From Sphingobacterium humi (lineage in GTDB: Bacteria; Bacteroidota; Bacteroidia; Sphingobacteriales; Sphingobacteriaceae), in contig NZ_WSQA01000001.1 in NCBI RefSeq assembly GCF_009768885.1, positions 1 to 64,000 of the forward strand: DNA of 64,000 bases. Direction: 5' to 3'. Below are positions 53,197 to 61,293 of the stretch, piece after piece. Positions within the stretch are counted from its first letter, which is position 1; every line of letters starts with the position of its first letter. Both the position numbers and the translations under genes were made by a program. The notes under the pieces are model-generated. The model saw only the letters and a program-made list of their open reading frames with translations, made no database searches and was not told where the DNA came from.

Positions 53197-53592
53197 ATGA
53201 ACAACAAGCTGATCACCCTGTGTACCCTTATAACCTTAGTCATTGGAATGAGTGCTTTTAACAAAGCATATCAGGAAGATAGCCCCACAAACCTAAAAGT
53301 TCTACCTAAGAATATTTCACACGAAGACCTGGACAAAACCATGAAATCCTTTAACATGGCCCTAGGTGTTAAGTGCAACCATTGTCATGCGCCTAAGCCA
53401 AATGGCGAGAAAGGATTAGACTTTGCTTCAGATGCTAATCCTAACAAAAACATAGCGCGTGAAATGATTAAAATGACCAATAAGATCAATAAAAAACATT
53501 TTAAACATGAATACGAAGGCGTTGTAAAGAACATCTCCTGCAACACCTGTCACAATGGCAAAGAAGAACCGTTTACAATTGTAAAACAATAA
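53197..53592 (+). CDS. diheme c-type cytochrome
   Basis: A 131-residue exported protein (signal-like helix at residues 4-20) with two heme-attachment sites, VKCNHCHAPKP and SCNTCHNGKEE. The first is preceded by LDKTMKSFNMALGV, and the spacing resembles the reaction-centre-cytochrome-like family found in many Bacteroidota. It should carry electrons in the periplasm. The SelW-like gene starts 14 bp after its stop, which suggests a common transcript. Confidence 0.88.
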   Translation: MNNKLITLCTLITLVIGMSAFNKAYQEDSPTNLKVLPKNISHEDLDKTMKSFNMALGVKCNHCHAPKPNGEKGLDFASDANPNKNIAREMIKMTNKINKKHFKHEYEGVVKNISCNTCHNGKEEPFTIVKQ

Positions 53593-53606
53593 GTTAGAAA
53601 GAACCA

Positions 53607-53885
53607 ATGAAACCAACGGTTCGTATAGAATATTGTCCAAAATGTGGTTGGTTGCTTCGAGCTGCCTATATGGCGCAGGAGCTACTGACCACCTTTTCTG
53701 AGGACTTATATGCCGTTACGCTGCAGCCTAGCGAAGTCTCAGGCCGTTACACAATCTACATTGACGACCTGCCCCTATTTGACCGCAAGCGGGATGGCAG
53801 ATTCCCCGAGATTAAAGAACTCAAACAACTGGTTCGCAATCAGGTAAACCCTGAAAAGCCCTTAGGGCATTCCGATAGCAAATAA
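53607..53885 (+). CDS. SelT/SelW/SelH family (Rdx) protein, cysteine form
   Basis: A 92-residue thioredoxin-like protein with RIEYCPKCGWLLRAAYMAQE at the N-terminus. The CxxC pair occupies the CxxU redox site of selenoprotein W-type proteins, with Cys in place of selenocysteine. GRYTIYIDDLPLFDRK and GRFPEIKELKQLVRNQV complete the family pattern. The physiological substrate is unknown; a redox function is assumed. It follows a diheme cytochrome gene by 14 bp. Confidence 0.9.
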   Translation: MKPTVRIEYCPKCGWLLRAAYMAQELLTTFSEDLYAVTLQPSEVSGRYTIYIDDLPLFDRKRDGRFPEIKELKQLVRNQVNPEKPLGHSDSK

Positions 53886-53987
53886 CACCTCTCCTTGCCT
53901 CTCCCGGCAATTCTTTCACATTTATTAACGAGTAGCCTCCTAAAAATTCATTATTTTTAGCCATCACCTTTACAAATTACTTTTTAG

Positions 53988-55214
53988 ATGCGCATATTAC
54001 ACACAGCAGATTGGCATTTAGGGAAAAGACTGGATTTCTACCCCAGATTAGAAGAACAAAAAGACGTCTTAGCAGAGATTTGCAGTATTGCCGACCAGGA
54101 AGAAGTGGATGTGGTTATTGTTGCCGGCGATCTTTTCGACACGTTTAATCCGCCGGTTGAGGCTACAGAACTACTGTACAAAACCTTGAAGCGCTTATCC
54201 AAAAACGGTACCCGTCCGGTTATTGCTATTGCAGGAAATCACGACTCCCCGGATCGTATTGACTCCCCAGACCCTTTGGCTCGGGAATGTGGCATCCTCT
54301 TCTTTGGCTACCCCAATCAGGAAACCGCTTTACTGAAGGTAGAACAAGGCTTTGAGATCCTAAAATCAGCTAAAGGCTTTATTGAAATAAAGCTCCCAAA
54401 ATATTATTACCCAATACGTATCCTTGCGACTCCATTCGCCAACGAGATACGCTTAAAGCAGTTCTTAGGCTTCGAAGATAAGGGCGCCCAATTGCACGAT
54501 AGTTTAAAGCAGAGCTGGTCAGAATTGGCCATGCAATACTGTGATGGCTACGGGGTGAATGTATTGACCAGCCATTTATACATGCTTAAGCGAGGTGCAG
54601 AAGTATTAGAGGAGCCTGAGGGTGAGAAACCCTTGCGATTAGGCTATGCCGACCTGGTGTATTCTGACAGCATACCTTCCCAGATTCAATACACGGCCTT
54701 AGGCCATTTGCATAAGCATTATGAAATCGGCCATAGCCATGCGCCTGTCATCTACCCAAGCAGTCCTCTATGTTATTCCTTTTCGGAAGCCGGCCAGCAA
54801 AAACAGGTGGTCATTGTAGATTTAGAACCCAATAAAGTCGCCCAGTATCGGAATGTCCCCCTAAAAAAGGGCAAAGAACTTCATCGTAAGCGTTTCAACG
54901 ACATCGATCAAGCTATCTTATGGCTACGCGAAAACCCAGATACCCTAGTGGAGCTTACCCTAGAAAGCGAAGCTTACCTGTCGGCTATCGACCTTAAGCG
55001 CATACACGAGAGCCATGAAGGCATCATCCATATCATCCCTGTTGTCAGCAAGCAACTGCAAGAGGGAGGATCTGCAAAGTCCATCAATCTAGAGCAGGAC
55101 ATGGACGATTTGTTTAAAGACTTCTTCAAGTCTAAATATGGTCAAGAGCCCAATGAAGAGCTGATGCAACTCTTTAACGAAATAAACACAAGTTCCTTAG
55201 AAAAAGAAGATTAA
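53988..55214 (+). CDS. sbcD: exonuclease subunit SbcD
   Basis: A 408-residue manganese-dependent nuclease of the Mre11 family. The metallophosphoesterase motifs are ILHTADWHLGKRL, VIVAGDLFDTFNPP, IAIAGNHDSPDR, NVLTSHLYM and TALGHLHKHYEIG. The C-terminal capping region ends in a short acidic tail. With SbcC it forms the complex that opens hairpins and blocked DNA ends. The stop is followed after 2 bases by the sbcC start, a typical coupled pair. Confidence 0.96.
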   Translation: MRILHTADWHLGKRLDFYPRLEEQKDVLAEICSIADQEEVDVVIVAGDLFDTFNPPVEATELLYKTLKRLSKNGTRPVIAIAGNHDSPDRIDSPDPLARECGILFFGYPNQETALLKVEQGFEILKSAKGFIEIKLPKYYYPIRILATPFANEIRLKQFLGFEDKGAQLHDSLKQSWSELAMQYCDGYGVNVLTSHLYMLKRGAEVLEEPEGEKPLRLGYADLVYSDSIPSQIQYTALGHLHKHYEIGHSHAPVIYPSSPLCYSFSEAGQQKQVVIVDLEPNKVAQYRNVPLKKGKELHRKRFNDIDQAILWLRENPDTLVELTLESEAYLSAIDLKRIHESHEGIIHIIPVVSKQLQEGGSAKSINLEQDMDDLFKDFFKSKYGQEPNEELMQLFNEINTSSLEKED

Positions 55215-55216
55215 GC

Positions 55217-58200
55217 ATGCTGCCATTATATTTAAGTATCGAGGGGCTTTACTCCTATCAAGAAAAACAAGAAATAGATTTTAGCCGACTTACCGAGTCT
55301 GGTTTATTTGGCATCTTTGGCGCGGTAGGCTCCGGGAAGTCCTCCATTTTGGAGGCCATAAGCCTAGCCTTGTACGGCGATACAGAACGCCTCAACAAGA
55401 CCGACAAGCGTGCCTACAACATGATGAACCTCAAATCCAATCAAACCCTGATTGTTTTTGAGTTTCTATCCTTTGAGCAGCGCAAGTTCCGATTTGTAGC
55501 CCAATGGCGCCGTCGCAAGAACTTCGAAGACACCACCGGTATTGAACGCAGCGCCTATGAGTGGAAAGACGATAACTGGGTGCCGCTGGAATCAGCCGAT
55601 GGCTCCCTATGCACGAACCTTTCCTACGCCAACTTTAGGCGCACCATCATCATCCCCCAAGGACAGTTTAAAGAGTTCTTGGAACTCCGAGGCAAGGAAC
55701 GTTCGGAAATGATGAAGGAAATCTTCTATTTAAACAAGTTCGATCTAGGCCCCAAAGTAAGCACCTTGCAATTCCAGAACAATCGGAAACTAGAACATCT
55801 AAAAGGAGCCTTATCAGGATTTGAAAGCATATCCACAGAAGCATTACAGCTTAAAAAAGAGGAAGTTGAAGAAGCCAAACTAAACCTTTCCCAAACAAAG
55901 GAAACCTATCAGACCTTATTGGAGAAGGTGCAATCCTTGCAAGAGTTAAAGGATAAACAGCTAGAGCTGCAACAGAAGAAATTGCAACATGGAGAGCTGT
56001 CGCAAAGCAAACAAAAGATCCAACAACAGGAAACCGAGCTAAATCGCTATGAACGCACATCGCAAGCGTTTCGGGAGCCTTTGAATCAAATACAATCCCT
56101 AAATGCAGATCGGGAAACCCTGATCCATAAAATTGAAAACTACCAAGCAGTCAAAGAAAAGCAATCACAGGAAATAGACCTCTTAGAAAAGGAGATCCTA
56201 GCCATTCAGAAGGATTACCTCGCCATAAATAGCCTCCGTGCAAAAGCGGAAGACTTTAAACTGCTATTACAGATCAAGGAAAACGAGCAGAAGGAAATAG
56301 AATTACAACATCGCCTAACCAAAGGCGCCCCTATTGTCCTTAAAACCAAGTCGACGGAAACAGCCATCCAAGGGAAGGTTCAAGACCTGGAGAAGGAACT
56401 CGAACAGCTGAAAGCCGAGAAAATAGATACCAGCCAACTTATCGAGATGGAGAAATGGTATCAGCGTAAAGAACATATACAGCAGCAAGAACAACAGCTC
56501 CAAAAGCAAGGCAAGCTCCTCGAAGAACAACTCCTTGCTGAACAAGGGTTGTTTAGCAGCCTAGGATACCTTGAAACCAATTGGGAGCAGATGATAGGCC
56601 ACGAGCTCTCCTTAATCGAGCAGCAAGCCTTAAAACAGCGCGAGCAAGAGACGCACCTACAGGTGCAGGTTAAGCTTGGTGCCTTTGCCAATGCCCTACA
56701 AGCTGGCGAAGCTTGCCCCCTATGTGGTGCTTTAGACCATCCCGAACCGATGGTTATTGCCCATATCCAAGAAGAAATTCAAGCCAATGAAAAGCTTAAA
56801 CTAGAACTGGAGGCAAACAAACGTAAGTTTCTGGAACAAAAAGAAAAACTCAGCAAAGCTAGCTACAGTATACAGACTAAAAAAGCTGTTCAGCAACAAG
56901 CACAACAAGATTTAGAAGCTTGTCAAGCCAGCTTGAAGCAACATCAGGGATCCTTCCAGTGGACTGACTTTTCCATGGACGACAGCGATGCCTTTGAAGC
57001 ACAGAAGCAAAAGCTCAAGCTAAACGAACAGCAAACGCTGGATCTGGAAACACAACTGAAGCAGCAGCGGGCTGAATTACAGCGCGCGCAGGAAAATATT
57101 GCACGCTTTGAAAAGGAGTTGGATAGCATTCGGAATGAAATAGCCGTTGTTCAAGGCTTAAGCCTACAAAGCAAAAACAATTTGCAGCAAGTGAATCTGG
57201 AAGAGTTTAAAGACAATAGCCTGGAGGAAGTGCGCAAAGAAAAGCTAAATCTTGAAAACCGCATCGTTTATTTAGAAAGCACCTATTTACAGCTTACCCA
57301 AAAAATAAACAGCTACAAGACACGCCTTGCCGAAGTGGTGGGGCAATATACCCATGCCAAAGACCAGCTAAGCATCTATAATCAACAGATTAAGAGTCGG
57401 CAGGAGCAATTGGCCAAGCTATTAAAGGAATTCAACTTCAATGATATTATTGAAGTGCAACAGATTATTCAGCGCCCCATGCCGGTGGAGCGCATACGGC
57501 AGGAGATCCAGCAATTCTATGTGCGCATGGAAGTCTTGGAAACTCAGATCCAATCCCTAAGTGAATATTTAGCCAATAAATCCTTCTCCGAGGAGGACCT
57601 ACAGACCAGTAGCGATTTATTTGCTTTGAAAAAGGAAGAATTGGAATTGCAATTGGCACTTACCGGTGCCTTGGAAAAAGAACTGTCGTTTATCCGAGTA
57701 GAGTTTGGGAAGAAGGAAAAGCTATTGGAAGAATATGAAGTTCTGAACAATCGGGCGAGCAACCTAAAAACCATGGAAAACCTCTTCAAGGGAAATGGTT
57801 TTGTCAATTACATATCGAGTATCCATTTAAGGCAAATGTGCGAAATGGCCAATGTGCGGTTCCATCGATTAACGCGGAATCAGCTTAGTTTGTCAGTCAA
57901 CGAGAACAATGAGTTTGAAGTCATCGACTACTTAAATGACGGCTACCGGCGCTCGGTCAAAACCCTTTCCGGCGGTCAATCTTTTCAAGCATCGTTATGC
58001 TTGGCCCTAGCCTTGGCAGAGAATATACAATCGCTGAATAAAGCCGACCGCAACTTCTTCTTCATCGACGAAGGCTTCGGAACACAAGATGCCGAGAGCA
58101 TCAATACGGTATTCGACACCTTACAATACTTACATCAGGAGAACCGCGTTGTCGGCATCATCTCCCATGTGGAAGAGTTGAAAGAACGTATCCCTAGTGC

Positions 58201-58252
58201 CATTACGATAGAAAAAGATCAAGTTAAAGGCAGTAAGGTGGTCTATACCTAG
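55217..58252 (+). CDS. sbcC: exonuclease subunit SbcC
   Basis: A 1011-residue Rad50/SMC-like ATPase. Walker A is IFGAVGSGKSSILEAISLAL near residue 35. Long coiled coils (about 190-490 and 520-850) flank a zinc hook with Cys500 and Cys503 in EACPLCGALDHP. The signature LSGGQSFQASLCLALALA and Walker B FFFIDEGFGTQD close the head domain. It organises and fuels SbcD action on DNA ends. Translated with sbcD (2-base gap). A hairpin follows the stop. Confidence 0.96.
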   Translation: MLPLYLSIEGLYSYQEKQEIDFSRLTESGLFGIFGAVGSGKSSILEAISLALYGDTERLNKTDKRAYNMMNLKSNQTLIVFEFLSFEQRKFRFVAQWRRRKNFEDTTGIERSAYEWKDDNWVPLESADGSLCTNLSYANFRRTIIIPQGQFKEFLELRGKERSEMMKEIFYLNKFDLGPKVSTLQFQNNRKLEHLKGALSGFESISTEALQLKKEEVEEAKLNLSQTKETYQTLLEKVQSLQELKDKQLELQQKKLQHGELSQSKQKIQQQETELNRYERTSQAFREPLNQIQSLNADRETLIHKIENYQAVKEKQSQEIDLLEKEILAIQKDYLAINSLRAKAEDFKLLLQIKENEQKEIELQHRLTKGAPIVLKTKSTETAIQGKVQDLEKELEQLKAEKIDTSQLIEMEKWYQRKEHIQQQEQQLQKQGKLLEEQLLAEQGLFSSLGYLETNWEQMIGHELSLIEQQALKQREQETHLQVQVKLGAFANALQAGEACPLCGALDHPEPMVIAHIQEEIQANEKLKLELEANKRKFLEQKEKLSKASYSIQTKKAVQQQAQQDLEACQASLKQHQGSFQWTDFSMDDSDAFEAQKQKLKLNEQQTLDLETQLKQQRAELQRAQENIARFEKELDSIRNEIAVVQGLSLQSKNNLQQVNLEEFKDNSLEEVRKEKLNLENRIVYLESTYLQLTQKINSYKTRLAEVVGQYTHAKDQLSIYNQQIKSRQEQLAKLLKEFNFNDIIEVQQIIQRPMPVERIRQEIQQFYVRMEVLETQIQSLSEYLANKSFSEEDLQTSSDLFALKKEELELQLALTGALEKELSFIRVEFGKKEKLLEEYEVLNNRASNLKTMENLFKGNGFVNYISSIHLRQMCEMANVRFHRLTRNQLSLSVNENNEFEVIDYLNDGYRRSVKTLSGGQSFQASLCLALALAENIQSLNKADRNFFFIDEGFGTQDAESINTVFDTLQYLHQENRVVGIISHVEELKERIPSAITIEKDQVKGSKVVYT

Positions 58253-58280
58253 GAAAGAAATAAAACAACATAATATATGA

Positions 58281-58306
58281 AAGGCCCCGCATCACTGCGA
58301 GGCCTT
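58281..58306. terminator. hairpin between sbcC and the Spy-like gene
   Basis: AAGGCC/GGCCTT and CGCA/TGCG arms with one C-A mismatch (58281-58291 with 58296-58306). The T tract is weak on the right. Confidence 0.6.
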
Positions 58307-58366
58307 CATCAATTAAACATATAACCACTAACTAATATATAACCTTTAAAACCTAATCTTTCTGAA

Positions 58367-58861
58367 CTATGCTTTTCCTGCTACATCAGTGGAAGCTTCT
58401 ACGGGTTTAAAACTTCCCTTTCCACCTTTGCGCATTTCTCTTTTCGGCTGATTCATATGTTCTTTTCTACGATCGGCCATTTTGTTTTTATAAATTTCTT
58501 TTTGCTCGGGGGTCAGCATCTTTTCAAAAGCTTCCCTGTCGGCTTTCATATCTTGAATTCTAGCCATGCGTTCCTCCTTACGTGCGGCAGCTTCTTCTTT
58601 CCAAGCTTGTGCTTTATTGAGGTGGAAGGCATACACTTCTTTCTTCTGCGCATCGGTAAACTTTAATTGTTTATCCATTCGGTCAGTTTTTGCCTGCGCA
58701 ATTTCTTCCGGTGTTTTGTTCATCATGCCCTGCTTTTTAATATGCATACGGCCATGACGGCGCTCTTGACGAACTTCTTTTTTTGTGGTATCAATAGACT
58801 GTGCATAAGTCATACCTGTTAATCCTGCAACAAAAACCGCTAAACTCAATATCTTTTTCAT
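58367..58861 (-). CDS. Spy/CpxP-like exported protein (DUF4890-like)
   Basis: A 164-residue protein with a signal peptide (TYAQ) and a highly charged helical body. Two segments, LKFTDAQKKEVYAFHLNKAQ and KMLTPEQKEIYKNKMADRRK, resemble the LTxxQ motifs of Spy/CpxP periplasmic proteins, which are typically chaperones or envelope-stress dampers. The pattern TPEEIAQAKTDRMDKQL before the first repeat is typical of the Bacteroidota branch of this family. Stands alone. Confidence 0.78.
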   Translation of the reverse strand: MKKILSLAVFVAGLTGMTYAQSIDTTKKEVRQERRHGRMHIKKQGMMNKTPEEIAQAKTDRMDKQLKFTDAQKKEVYAFHLNKAQAWKEEAAARKEERMARIQDMKADREAFEKMLTPEQKEIYKNKMADRRKEHMNQPKREMRKGGKGSFKPVEASTDVAGKA

Positions 58862-59194
58862 AGTCTTTTATTTAAATCCAATTTTATGTTTTGATTATAA
58901 ATTCTTCAAATAGTTTAAGCTGGAAATTGTTAAATGCTGTTAAATCAATTTTTAGCAAATTTCTCTTATGCTATTTGTTATGGATAAGAGTTAAAAAGTA
59001 GGCAGAGGTTTAGTCCATCCATGTTAAACAATGTTAAGATGCTTTCCTCCAAAGCAATTGCAAGACAAGCAAACCTTGCCTATCAATCGTAAAAAACCGC
59101 CTCTATCGAATTATAATGCAGATTATTAGCGAAAGGCGTTTGACATTATCACATAATTTCATTTATTTAGACCGAAATTAAACGAGTCCAACCA
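58862..59194. other. 333-bp gap before the FecI-type sigma gene
   Basis: This divergent intergenic region is A+T-rich. I see no ORF with coding character, no exact TAnnTTTG element in front of the sigma gene, and no stable hairpin with a T run. Confidence 0.5.
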
Positions 59195-59785
59195 ATGTCA
59201 GGCCCAGCCTCCTCAAGTGAAAGAGATTTATTAATACAGCTGAAAGCGGGAAACCAAGCCGCCTTTGAGCAACTCTATCATGCCCATAAGCAAAACCTGA
59301 TTGGCCATTTAATTCGTTTACTTAAATCGCCAGATTTAGCCCGTGAAGTTGCGCAAGACACCTTCCTGGCCTTATGGGAAAACCGAGAGCAGCTCCTTGT
59401 CGACCAACCCCTAAAACCCTATCTTTTTAAAATTGCCAGCAATCAAACCTTCAATATCTTCAAAAAAGCAAGCCACGATGAGAAATACAGAAACTACCTG
59501 TATCAAGCCATTGAGGATGGCTATGAGCATATTGAATCCTTGATTAACGAAAAAGAAAAGAAGGAAGTCCTACAGCAGATCTTAGAGAAAATGCCCTCAC
59601 GCCAACGCGACATCTTCCAACGCTGTAAGTTGGATGGACAAGCTTACAAAGAAGTAGCTGCTGAACTTAACATTTCCGTCCATACCGTCCATACCCAAGT
59701 AAAGCGGGCCAATCAATTTATCAAAGATTACCTGGCTAAGCATCCAGAGTTACTCCTTTTTCTCCTGTTTTCAGTTTACCCTTAA
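59195..59785 (+). CDS. FecI-like ECF sigma factor
   Basis: A 196-residue sigma factor of the Bacteroidota FecI type. Region 2 is LLIQLKAGNQAAFEQLYHAH and LAREVAQDTFLALWENRE; region 4 is LEKMPSRQRDIFQRCKLDGQ, AYKEVAAELNISVHTVHTQV and KRANQFIKDYL. It should direct transcription of the TonB-dependent receptor genes downstream when released by the FecR protein encoded next. The gap to fecR is 159 bp. Confidence 0.93.
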   Translation: MSGPASSSERDLLIQLKAGNQAAFEQLYHAHKQNLIGHLIRLLKSPDLAREVAQDTFLALWENREQLLVDQPLKPYLFKIASNQTFNIFKKASHDEKYRNYLYQAIEDGYEHIESLINEKEKKEVLQQILEKMPSRQRDIFQRCKLDGQAYKEVAAELNISVHTVHTQVKRANQFIKDYLAKHPELLLFLLFSVYP

Positions 59786-59944
59786 TCTCTGGGCGCAAAG
59801 CTCATCGACAGGAGCCTTTAAAACTTACAGTTAAACTTTTGATAATATAAAATTATTATGACTGATTATCAGAGCTTTAAATAATTGTTAAGAATTTATG
59901 TACCCCATTCTCTTCCCTAGATTGTATCAGCTTAAAATAAAGAA

Positions 59945-61093
59945 GTGGAAAATAACAATCACATCAGCCAATTATTTGAAAAATACCTCAACAACAACTG
60001 CACAAAACAGGAGCTGGATGAGTTATTGCAGCACTTTGAACTTTCCGGAAATGATGAATTATTAAAATCCTTAATTGAATCAGCAATGCATACCCCGTTT
60101 GATCCCCAGGCGTATGAAGCAGAAATCAAGGAGGTAGATCAACTTGTTCATCAGCAATTATTTGAGAAAGTCGTTCAAAAACCAAAAGTACGCTACTTAA
60201 AACAAGCAGCCTATGCTGCCGCGGCGGCCGTCCTTTTATTTTTTCTGCTTTTTATGTTCAAACAACGAGAAAGTAATGAACAGGCCATTAGCCAACAGCC
60301 AACCCAACAGGATATTCAGCCTGGTCAAGAAAAAGCTATCTTAACCTTAGCAAACGGCAAACAGATTGAATTGGATGAAAAACATGGAATCCAAACAGCA
60401 AACGGCCAAATAAGTTATCAAAATGGGTCTGCCATTACCCAAGGCGAAGAGCTGCAGGAAGTTGTGTTAACCACCCCTTTAGCTGCTCAGTATAAAGCAA
60501 TATTGCCCGATGGCACGGCAGCATGGCTAAATGCCGGTTCCTCTATTCGCTATCCGACGAAATTTACCGGCAACAAACGTAGTGTATATATTACAGGCGA
60601 AGTTTATTTTGAAGTAGCAAAGAACCCAAGCAAACCCTTCTTCGTGTATTGCGACCAGCAGGTTTTGCAAGTATTGGGCACCCACTTTAACATCAACAGC
60701 TACGGCGATCAGCAAGCGCAAGTCATTACGACGCTGGCGGAAGGAAGCCTCCGGGTAACCAACAATTCCACCAATGCCAGTCGCCTGGTAAGCCCGGGGC
60801 AACAAGCAAGTTTATCAAAAAACAAGCAAATCACCCTAAAAACGGTCAACCTAGAAGAAGTATTAGCTTGGAAAGAAGGGATGTTTATCATTAATGATCA
60901 ACCCCTCTCGCATTATGCCCGACATATCGAGCGTTGGTATGATGTGAAGGTCGATGTGAATCAGGTTGGCGATATACGCTTATCGACTATCATACCGCGC
61001 AATGCCACCCTTAGCCAGGTGCTTGCCGCTATCGAATTACAAACAGGAGTTTCATTTAAGATCGAAGGAAGGAGGATTACAGCCAGAAAATAA
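59945..61093 (+). CDS. FecR-family anti-sigma/signal-transfer protein (DUF4974 C-terminus)
   Basis: A 382-residue inner-membrane protein starting at GTG. The cytoplasmic part (1-82) has FEKYLNNNCTKQELDELLQH, and one transmembrane helix spans about 88-107. The periplasmic FecR domain has VVLTTPLAAQYKAILPDGTA, AWLNAGSSIRYPTKFTGNKR and VYITGEVYFEVAKNPSKPFF. The DUF4974-like C-terminal domain (about 310-382: HYARHIERWYDVKVDV) resembles an STN fold. It relays occupancy of the downstream outer-membrane receptor to the sigma factor. Confidence 0.92.
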   Translation: MENNNHISQLFEKYLNNNCTKQELDELLQHFELSGNDELLKSLIESAMHTPFDPQAYEAEIKEVDQLVHQQLFEKVVQKPKVRYLKQAAYAAAAAVLLFFLLFMFKQRESNEQAISQQPTQQDIQPGQEKAILTLANGKQIELDEKHGIQTANGQISYQNGSAITQGEELQEVVLTTPLAAQYKAILPDGTAAWLNAGSSIRYPTKFTGNKRSVYITGEVYFEVAKNPSKPFFVYCDQQVLQVLGTHFNINSYGDQQAQVITTLAEGSLRVTNNSTNASRLVSPGQQASLSKNKQITLKTVNLEEVLAWKEGMFIINDQPLSHYARHIERWYDVKVDVNQVGDIRLSTIIPRNATLSQVLAAIELQTGVSFKIEGRRITARK

Positions 61094-61293
61094 GGACATT
61101 TTTTCGCTATCCTGTTTAAAAAGAACTGCCGCGGCGCTTGCAACACCAACGGCAGGAATACGGATAACAAATCGATTGAACCAAATTATGTACCCGGACT
61201 ATACAAAGCTAATAAATTAAGGCCATATGTCGCCATGCGAACAGTAGACCTTTTATGCAAGCTTTGTGTGGTTCATTTGAAAGAAAAGAATCA

